Source: Patagioenas fasciata
Lineage: Eukaryota; Chordata; Aves; Columbiformes; Columbidae
Reading direction: 5' to 3'
DNA: 64,000 nucleotides
NCBI RefSeq assembly: GCF_037038585.1
Contig: NC_092541.1
Location: forward strand, 4,647,445-4,711,444
Within the stretch, counting starts at the first letter, position 1. Every line of letters begins with the position of its first letter. Made by a program: the position numbers and the translations under genes. The notes beneath the pieces were generated by a model. That model did not search any database, was not told the origin of the DNA, and worked only from the letters and a program-made list of their open reading frames with translations. This document shows positions 55,501-64,000 of the stretch, piece after piece.

Positions 55501-58500
55501 TCTTCTCCCCCTCACTCCGCGTTGGGCAGCCCTCGGCAGCCCTGCAAGAACAGAAACGTCTTCCCTGCCCATGCCTGATGGCACCAGCAGGTTCCAGCTG
55601 CCCGCGTGGTGGCCGTGCCGCACCAAACCGAACCAGGCTCCTGTCGCCCACATCCAGAGGGTGATTCTCTAGATCTCAGGAACCAGCAAGGGCTGAAGTC
55701 AACAGAGGAGCTGGGTTAAAATTTGCGCAGAATGAGCCACAACCTACCTGGTTCTGCAAGAATTCGAGTGGCTTTTTGGAGGCTCGAATGGGCTGGAGCT
55801 TTTGGGTGTCTGGAAGTTCAGGTCGGGAAAGGTTTTGAACTGGTGATGGAAGGGTCGGAATTGCCTGAAAGCAGCAGGTCAGGGATCAGATGTGCGGCAG
55901 CAATGGCACGGTTGGAGGTCTCCCTCTCTCCCTCCCTCCCTCCCAAGTGCTGAAGGTGCCATCTCATTTATGGGATGCTGCCCATCGCTGTCCTTTCATT
56001 TGGCTGTTCCAGAGACTTCCCAGTTCTCACTGGAACACTAAACCTGACTCCCAGTGACAGCAGCGCTGGGGGATGTTCTGGACAGGGCAGGTTTGCCTGC
56101 TCAGCTCAAACCCACCCTTTGCCCCTGAGGCACATGAGCAGCAGCCAGTGCAGTATTTTCAGCACGGGGAGGTTTTGGTTCCCAGACATCTCTCTCTTCA
56201 CACTTTATTGCATGCAGCATGTAAAAACCTAATATTTGACCCTGCAGCTGCCTTAAATGTTGTCTTCAGGACAATTAATTAGCACTCTGGATACCGTTAG
56301 AGTTACAGAGTTCAAAATACCACGGAGATCAGATCCTCCTGTGCTGATGCTGTAATCAAGTTACAAGCCCTGAGCTCCTGCACTTCAGAGAGCTCAAGGA
56401 GATTAAGTGACCCACTGAGGATCACAAATGGAACCTGAGCAAGAAGCGAACTCTGTTGTCAAGTCTCGTTTAGCACCTTTTCCCCCCTGCTGACACGTGA
56501 GCCCCCAGATTGCTTCTCCCCCTACGAGGGGGTCAACGCCTGGTGTGCACCAGGGTCTGCAGAGAACCTGCCCAAGCCTCGGGCCAGAACATTCCCTGCA
56601 GATCAAACCAGGAAAGGGCTCCCTGGGAACCCCGGACCTTTTCAGGTGTGACATTTAGAAAGATATCATTTACCTGCTCTGGTCTTCAACCTTCAGAAAC
56701 GGGGGCTTCAGTTTTCCTGCTGGAGAGAAAGCCGGTTAGCAGCTGCCCCAGCCAAGCTCCCGACTTGTTCATTGATTCCTCAACAGAACTGGGCTACGGA
56801 GCCAAGCTCATCAGGACTTCTGACACCGGTGAATGCCAAGTGACTGCTTAACGCAGCCAAAACAGCTCTTGGGGTCACCTACAACAATCTTCACCTCTGC
56901 AGTATTTAACAGGGTGAGCAAACCCTCAGTGCAGCCCAACTGTGACTGTTCCCACCTCTGAGAGAACATCCAGCGAAGCCCCCCATGTCTTGAAGGGCTG
57001 TTCAGCCTCACCAGCCTGACCCCAAACCTCCAGTTCTGACTCGAATCCTACAAAAACCTGTCACACATTCTCAACATAAGCTGCCAAGCACAAGAGATGA
57101 GTTTTATAAGAAACAAATTGCAGTCGTACAAGCTCAGAACTCTGGTTTAGTGTGAGAGTTAGGTTAGGTTGTGGTTGGACTCAATGATCCCAACCCATGA
57201 GAGCCCCAGGTTCAGAGCAGCTCGGGCCAGGACGGTTGAGTCTAAGTGGTACGAGCTGCTGGAAGCAAACCAAGGTGCTGCAGGGCCAAGAACAGGCTGA
57301 GGAGCAATATCTGGCCTTGGCTTGGTCCCCAAGGAGGGCAACCAGCAGCTACGCTTCCTACATAATGTATATTAAGGGATAATGTATATTAAGGCATAAA
57401 GTACATTAAGGGAGCAGGGAAAGGCTCTGCAGCACTTTCAGGGAAAGGCTTTGGAAGCCAAGCTGGGAGAAGGGGCTGCCAGGTCCCTCCTGTGTCGCGG
57501 GGCCGATCAACCAGCCAGCGATAACGTTACACTCGGGCTGGAAATCTGAGCACGGAGCTGGTTAAGAAACAACCAACCACCAAGGTATTCCCACAGGGCG
57601 TCTGCCTGACCCCGAAACCGAACCCGTCCTGCTCCCCGCTGCCTCTGAAGGGCAAGGCGCTTTGTTTTCTCGCGACCCTGGCACTCGACGCTATTTTCTC
57701 CAAAGAAATTTCAACCTGCTTCTCCAGAAAGGCTGAGTCCACCTGCCCTCAGCCGCTCGCTGCTCGAGCCGCATCCTGAGCTTGCATCAAATGTGCTCTT
57801 ATGTCACCGAAGTAGCTATTTAAGTACAGGATCAATTTTTTCCACGTAAACGCTGCCAAATGCTCAGCGAAAGCCGGGCCACGTTTAGGGCCCCAGATAA
57901 AGCTCAGGTCCTGAGCTCTCCTGGTGGCGCGGAACGGTGACAAACGGCTCAGCTGGCACCACGAGTCCCCAGGCAGGGTTCAGAATGCGCCACAGGGAAG
58001 AGCTCTGAGCCTGCAGCACTCGATCCGCCTTATCCGACAGATTTCCCAGCCTTTTTTTTACCCCCCAAACTGGAAAATAATCTCTCAAGTATCACACCCA
58101 GAATCCAGGTTGGAATCTGCTCTAAGCTACATTCACTCTGTGACTAGCAAAGTCACACAAGTCGCAAATAATGAACTTACGTCAGCGGTGCCAATCTCAG
58201 AACTACAATTGGCTCCTGTCTAATTGCAGATGAGAACCTATTTTCCTCCCCCCCGCTCCCTCCTCCTTTGGAAGCGTTATCCCTGGACGGGTGTCTCAGC
58301 AGCACAGAAGTGAGTGGGCTGGGAGGAACACGCTCTCCATGTAGGATGCATTATTCTCCAGAACTCTCGGCTGCCTCGCGATTCCGCGCTGCAAATGGCT
58401 CAGGGGGGTTTAAAAAGCACTGCCTGAAGTCAAAGGCAGAACATCCCCAGCTGCAGCTGGACTGCGATGGGGAGCAACAAACCCGCTCAAGAGGAACCGC

Positions 58501-61500
58501 CCTGACATGGGCACGATTTGGATTGCTGGGGCTTCAAATTGTAAACGCGGCTTCTTCAAGCAGCTCTGTGGTGTAAATAGGAGCACAACTCCAGGCCTAC
58601 CTTTGTGAACTTTCGATCCGGATTCAGGGCATTTTGCCTAAAGAAAAAGGGACAAATTCAGCACAGGAGCCGGCGCAGGCAGGACTGTAATAACTGATCA
58701 GAGCAGCAGAGCGACTGCAGGAGTCTCACCCACCACTTCTCCTGCCTCGGAGACTGTATCACCTCCTCCTGATGTTTTGTCTCCCAAGGTACCCCGAGTT
58801 AGTTTCAATGTGATTCACTCTCTGATCTCAGCCCTGTCTGCTCCCTGACCCCTCCAACGCATTGAAAATACTTCAGAAAACCAGTGCACTAACCACGTAC
58901 GATCTTTGTTTCACCACGAGCCCCTCACAAGCCCAATTCAGTATTAGTTCTGCTACAGAGGATGTTGATAACTAAAAGCTGCCTCATTCTCACTGGTTTT
59001 ACCCCCGCTTTATAAAGAGGAAAAACTCTTTGAATGTGCTCTTCTCCATCCATAAGCAGAAGCACCAGTGTGGGATGAAAACCCAGGAGAGCCCCGTGAG
59101 CACCAGAGGAGCTGGAAGGATCACTCAGAGCTACCGAGGGATCCCGAGCACCTCAAACCGGCCGGAGTGAAGACGGTTACCTCCGTCTGCTGGCACCGCT
59201 TCCTCGCTCCCGAGATGGCACGAAGCAGCTGTCGAGTGTACGACAACATCTCTGTGCAGGGGGGATGTCAAAGAGCCAAAGATCAACGAGAGAATCCCAG
59301 AATGTCAGGGGTTGAAGGGCCCTGGAAAGCTCATCCAGTGCAATCCCCCCATGGAGCAGGAACACCCAGCTGAGGTTCCACAGGAAGGGGTCCAGGCGGG
59401 TTTGAATGTCTGCAGAGAAGGAGACTCCACAACCTCCCTGGGCAGCCTGGGCCAGGCTCTGACACCCTCACCCCCAACAAGTTGCTTCTCCTCTTTCAGT
59501 GGAACCTCCTGTGTTCCAGTTTGCACCCATTGCCCCTTGTCCTGTCACTGGTTGTCACCCAGCAGAGCCTGGCTCCATCCTCCTGACACTGCCCCTTTCC
59601 ATATTGATCCCCAGGAATGAGTCCCCCCTCAGTCTCCTCTTCTCCAGCGCCAGAGCCCCAGCTCCCTCAGCCTTTCCTCCCACGGGAGATGCTCCACTCC
59701 CTTCAGCATCTTGGTGGCTGCGCTGGACTCTCTCCAGCAGTTCCCTGTCCTTCTGGAGCTGAGGGGCCACAACTGGACACAATATTCCAGGTGTGGTCTC
59801 CCCAGGGCAGAGCAGAGGGGCAGGAGAACCTCTCTGACCTACTGACCACCCCCTTCTAACCCACCCCAGGTACCATTGGCCTTCCTGGCCACAAGGGCCC
59901 AGTGCTGGCTCATGGTCACCCTGCTGTCCCCAGGACCCCCAGCTCCCTTTCCCCTACACTGCTCTCTAATAGCTCATTCCACAACTTATACAGGAACCTG
60001 GGGTTGTTCCTGCCCACATTCAAGACTCTACACTTGCCCTTGTTCTATTTCATTACATTTTTCCCTGCCCAACTCTCCAGTCTGTCCAGGTCTCTGATGG
60101 CAGCACAGCTTCCAGTGTCACCCACTCCTCCCAGTTTGGTGTCACCAGCAAATTGCTGACAGTCACTCTAGAAGGTGAGATGTTCCCCTCCACTGGCTGC
60201 AGCCTGAGGGCCACTCCCCAGCAGCACTGGAGACAAGCACAGAGCACCTGAGCATCTGCCCCACGCAGCCAATTTGCCCAGAAAGCACCCAAAAAAGAGG
60301 GTTTTGAGGGACAGCACCCACTTTGCTCGTTAGCGGAGCTGGAGGCTGGTTTTAAGCCTCTGCAGGGACAAGACGCTGTCAGGAACTCTGCAGCACGCAG
60401 AGCAGCCCCTGGCAGTTGAACACCCTGACAGAACCGCAGCCCTGCTGTGGATCAGCAGCACCGGCTGCTCCAAAACGGGCACCGGCAGCCGCTGCCTCCA
60501 TCTCACTGCCAGACGGGCTCAGCCACGGCTCTATGTCACTGTCATCGGGCGCTCGGGCGCCTTTTACTCCAGACTTATTATTAGAATCAGAGTTCACCAT
60601 CTGTCTTTCCTGTCACCCCCTCCCCATCCATCACCGAGATGGGAAGCGCCTTCCAGCACAGATCCTCAAACATCACTGCTTTCTAATTAAAAATGACCAA
60701 ATCCTGCCATTAGCGTGATCTGTACTTCCAGGTCAATTAGTAAAAATGGTCTTTTTGGAACAAATTAATGCACTGACCAACCTACCAACATTTCCTAATA
60801 ATACAGCTTCAGTATATTACAATATGCTCGGTGTTTCCTACTGCAAATGTGACAGTGGCATGTTTCTTAGGGACATGGGTTAGTGCTAAATTAGGTTATG
60901 GTTGGACTCAATGATCCTGAGGGTCTATTCCAACCAAAATGATTCTGTGATTCTAGACATACAGGTTCTTCTGGTTTCTGCAGCGCAGACCTCGCTTGCT
61001 GTGGCCAGCACAGCATCAGTCAAGTTCAAGGTATCACTCTAAACTTCTTCCTTCTCTTGTACCTTCTGCTCCACCCATCTCAAAAATCCCCAATTCCCAG
61101 CAGCCCCAGCCCAGCGTCCGGAGAAGGATACGGTCCACGTGCAGGATCTGCACGCCCCACAGGCGAGCGCTGGCGAGGATGCTGCTGCCGCCGCCGGTGT
61201 CCTGTGGAACAGAGAGGTTTGGCACGGCCCGGCGCGGAGCAGAGGCGGCTGCGCCAGCACTCGCTGCTCCAAACCCGCTGCAGAGAGATGCTCCTGTTGC
61301 CCAACCGACAGACGGTTGTGGAGCTGTTATTAAAATCAGGGCACAGCCGAAAAGCTTGGAACTCATGTTTTATCTACTCCAAATTCACAGCAGCTTCTAG
61401 GTCAAATTTTTAATCCCTGCTATCGCATGAACTTCTAAGTGAGCGCTGAGATTCTTTTGGCCACTTGTGATATCAGTGAAAGGACTTCAGGGGAGCCTTT

Positions 61501-63153
61501 TGCCCCAACTACGTGGCTTTATTTCTTTCTAGGCTAAAAATTCATCTAACAATGGGTCTTATATTAATAATCGTCTTGTGTGGAGGGCCCAGATCACTGG
61601 GGACAGGCCTTAGAAGAACTAGCAGGGAGAGATGATGCGGCTCCATGAAGAGCAGCAAAATATTCTGCAGAGCCACAAGCAACTGCTTCGCACCTTTCCC
61701 AGCCCCCAAACCTGCTCCCTTCAGCCGGCAGTGGCTTTGGAGAAGCGCTTGGCGCTGGTTCTGCACCGCTCAGCAGTGCTTTGAGCATCCCCCGCTACAG
61801 AAACGCCCGTCCACGCGCTGCTCACCTGGTTCTTCATGGCCTTCTGCAGCAGCTCCTTCCCCCTGCTGATCAGAGCCTGCAGAGAGAGAAGCCAAGTCCG
61901 GCGTTAAAGCAAAGAGCTGCCAGGCAGTGGCAAACTAAGGACAGCGCGGCTGCCCGGGAAGCGATTTCCAGCGATACGTGTTGTGCTGGGGCGGGGAGCC
62001 CGGCCAAGGCTTCATCTCAGCCAGCACAGCTGAGCTTTTCCAGGGAACGCCAACCGCAGAGGCGCCCGGTAGCTCTACACTAAGTGGCTGCTCAGCCAAG
62101 GCTCCCCTTTTCTTGAACAGCAGCGGATTCTCCAGAGCGAGCCAAAAGAAAGCGGCGGCTTTGTGGGAAGCTCTGCTGCCACATCCCGGCGGTCTGGGGG
62201 TCACTGGTGTCCTTGCCAGCCACTCCTGGGAACCGAGGCTCACTCGCAAGCCAGTGATTTTGGCAAATAGGTTACACTAGACCTGGAGAGACCATTCCTG
62301 CCAGCTGCCCTTGTACGTCTCCTCCCAGCTTACTCTGGCCTTGCCTCACCTGTATCTGGGAGCCTGCAATGCTTTCGTCTTGTCTGCGTTTCTCTGGATT
62401 TTCTGGACACATCTGTGCATCAGAAGGCAACCAAGCCTCTGTCTGCCATGAGTGGATACCCTTGTTTACAGCTCAAAGCTGTGACACGCACATTTGTGCG
62501 GACAATGATGCGCAGATACAAGGAACACAGGTGTGGATATGAACAGAGCAGGAACAACTTCACCTTCCAACACTGGTCTCACATTCTACTCTACTCTTCA
62601 ATGCTTACAAATATCTCAGGGTGGGTGTCAGGATGGACCAGACTCTGTTCAGTGGTGCCCAGCGCCAGGGTGAGGGGCACCGGGCACAGACTGAAACACA
62701 GGAGGCTCCATGTGAACACGAGGAGAAACTTCTTTCCTTTGTGGTGCCAGAGCCTGGCCCAGGCTGCCCAGAGCGGGTGTGGAGTCTCCTTCCCTGAGCC
62801 ATTCAAACCCCCTGGACCCACCTGTGTGATCTGCTCTGGGACCCTGTGTGAGCAGGTGGGGCTGGGGATCTACAGGGATCCTGCAACTCAACCAGCCTGG
62901 GATCCTGTGATAGGTCCCTTGGGTCAAACTTTGAGGTGGCCTGAACCTTTAGAGCTCTTACAGTGTCTGGTGGTTTCTGCTGAGGTCTGGAATGGTTCAC
63001 TTTGGAGGTAGAAGGCGTTGGGCTCCTGGTTTTTGCATCTTCTGAAGTTACATTGCTCTGCTTTTCAGTCCGAGTCCCAGCTTTGTCTCGTTTCGCTTCT
63101 TTGTTGCTGGAAACCACATAGCTGACTTCTTTGCTTAGGAAGCTTTCGGTGAC
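52597..63153 (-). CDS. DBF4B: DBF4B (DRF1), CDC7 kinase regulatory subunit, partial at the 5' end
   Basis: DBF4-type subunits bind and activate CDC7 for replication-origin firing. Exons, 5' to 3': 63153-62962 ([23 protein letters not shown] motif), 61876-61826 ([17 protein letters not shown]), 61201-61132 ([16 protein letters not shown]), 58637-58601, 56716-56674 ([13 protein letters not shown]) and 55864-55748 ([12 protein letters not shown]; together CDC7-binding motif M), 55541-55415 and 54518-54409 (motif C zinc finger C-x2-C-x9-H-x5-H from CECC and HLQSPQH), and 53875-52597, a 426-residue C-terminal exon ending in TAA. Phases agree except for one small exon expected between 61132 and 58637 that I could not find. 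The N-terminal exons lie beyond the right edge. PPFLKVED and FRPFHHQFK favour DBF4B over DBF4. The C-terminal exon contains [18 protein letters not shown] and DSGYES. It is upstream of and codirectional with ADAM11. Confidence 0.92.
55080..55292 (-). mobile_element. CR1 fragment in a DBF4B intron
   Basis: Minus-oriented CR1 with 'ttcaccagctcaggttgctc' and 'cccagcctgaatgcacg', between the two exons that together make the zinc finger. Confidence 0.88.
57150..57192 (+). mobile_element. CR1 tail remnant
   Basis: Only the 'gttgtggttggactcaatga' piece survives. Confidence 0.6.
58536..59330 (-). repeat. Source arm of the inverted duplication (DBF4B intron and exon)
   Basis: Partner of 28881-29685. 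The 37-nt exon 58601-58637 inside it fits the DBF4B reading frame with its neighbours, so this is the native position. Confidence 0.92.
59287..60180 (-). mobile_element. Long CR1 copy in a DBF4B intron
   Basis: About 890 bp in minus orientation, starting at 'agaatcccagaatgtcaggg' and reaching the region with 'ccagtctgtccaggtctctg'. It is the longest CR1 in the window and adjoins the inverted-duplication boundary. Confidence 0.92.
60885..60958 (+). mobile_element. CR1 tail
   Basis: The 'atggttggactcaatgatcc' segment followed by a 'gattctgtgattct' octamer tail. Confidence 0.85.
62605..62935 (+). mobile_element. CR1-related copy in a DBF4B intron
   Basis: Contains 'gagaaacttctttcctttgt' and 'agagcctggcccaggctgcc', a different CR1 subfamily from most copies here. 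It ends about 30 bp from the donor of the 62962-63153 exon. Confidence 0.8.
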
Positions 63154-63211
63154 CTGCAGCAAGAGACAGAACAGAGCAGGTGTGAAAATGTCCAGCTCTG
63201 AGCTGAGTCAC

Positions 63212-63665
63212 AGCAGCGTTTTGGTTGGAAATGACCTTTAAGCACATCAAGTCCAACCATTCCCCCAGCCCTGGCACTGCCCCATGTCCCTGAGAACCTC
63301 ATCTCTCCAGCCCTCCAGGGATGGTGACTCCAGCACTGCCCTGGGCAGCCTGTTCCAATGCCCCACAGCCCTTTGGGGAAGAAATTGTTCCCCACATCCA
63401 ACCTCAATCTCCCCTGGTGCAACTTGAGGCCATTTCCTCTGCTCCTGGCGCTTGTTCCTGGGGAGCAGAGCCCGACCCCCCTGGCTCCAAGCTCCTTTCA
63501 GGCAGTTCAGAGATCAGAAGGTCTCCCCTCAGCTCCTGTTCTCCAGCTGAACCCCCCAGCTCCCTCAGCCGCTCCCATCGCACTTGTGCTCCAGCCCCTC
63601 ACCAGCTCCGTTCCCTTCTCTCCACTCGCTCCAGCACCTCAAGGCCTTTCTTGGCGTGAGGGGCC
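63212..63665 (-). mobile_element. CR1 copy, minus orientation
   Basis: From 'ttttggttggaaatgacctt' through the complete 3' block to 'ccagcacctcaaggcctttc', about 60 bp upstream of the first DBF4B exon in the window. Confidence 0.92.
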
Positions 63666-64000
63666 CAAAACTGCCCCCAGGATTTGACAAGAACTACGGC
63701 CTTTTGCTGAACCCCATCACCTCCACATGTAGTTCCTTCTTCCATCCCTCACTGCTCTCTCCCAGAAGGAGAACAGATCCTATGACATGCAGAGCTCACG
63801 CCTTAGAGATAAACTGCAAACAACCACCAGAACCTCCAGACCGAGCGTTCCATGGTGCTGCCGTTACCTGCTCCTCCAGCAACAGCTCCAGAAAAAAGGC
63901 AAGAGCTGAGAAAGAGGCCCTGGACATCACACAGTGTGGAAGAGTTCTGTGCTCAGAACAGAACACAGTTCAGCAAAATGAAGTAGAAAGTGAACAGCTG
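63666..64000. other. DBF4B intron, no exon recognised
   Basis: The preceding DBF4B exon should end in a Leu-Gly-Gly-like stretch. I do not see it here, so it probably lies beyond the edge. Confidence 0.4.

Noticed and set aside
59068-59373. 101-codon plus frame nearly identical to a 96-codon minus frame at 28862-29152
   Set aside because: The similarity reflects the inverted DNA duplication of an intron, not a conserved protein.
63841-63950. Possible further DBF4B exon ending at a GTAACG donor
   Set aside because: The frame before the donor does not resemble the DBF4 N-motif start, and no clear acceptor borders it.

Overview
The window is bird nuclear DNA. It carries at least fifteen CR1-type non-LTR retrotransposon copies, which share the block around 'aggctgcccagggcag' and octamer-like 'gattctatgattct' tails. 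It is GC-rich, has short introns packed with minisatellites, and holds genes that lie in one conserved neighbourhood (human 17q21.31; by memory chicken microchromosome 27). No prokaryotic, plasmid or viral gene set is present. The species cannot be fixed from the sequence.

Layout, left to right. 1-7.0 kb: no recognisable gene, with several minisatellites and one CR1 fragment. 7.1-7.5 kb: CpG-rich promoter with CCAAT boxes. 7.5-15.4 kb: first four coding exons of NMT1 (+); exons 1 and 2 each carry an apparent one-base deletion, and no later exon was found. 16.9-20.5 kb: a tandemly duplicated and scrambled patch on the minus strand with two copies of the last C1QL1 exon (one intact, one frameshifted and without its stop) and decayed, out-of-order KIF18B motor exons. 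20.5-33 kb: gene-poor, with CR1 copies, LTR-like stretches, a possible DNA-transposon remnant, a 37-bp minisatellite and an inverted copy (28.9-29.7 kb) of a DBF4B intron-exon-intron piece. 33.0-46.3 kb: complete, intact ADAM11 (-), whose 26 assigned coding exons sum to exactly 763 codons including stop. 46.6-51.9 kb: repeats and CR1. 51.9-64 kb: DBF4B (-), with the C-terminal exon, zinc finger, motif M and part of the N/BRCT region; its 5' end lies beyond the right edge.

DBF4B and ADAM11 are transcribed in the same direction, head to tail, as in other amniotes. DBF4B is a regulatory subunit of CDC7 kinase, ADAM11 a catalytically dead neuronal ADAM, NMT1 an N-myristoyltransferase, C1QL1 a secreted synaptic C1q-like protein and KIF18B a mitotic kinesin. 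They share a neighbourhood, not a pathway.

The most notable signals are the scrambled C1QL1/KIF18B duplication, the truncated NMT1, and the inverted DBF4B fragment joined to a fold-back CR1. These could be real rearrangements or assembly errors. I found no convincing new biological system.
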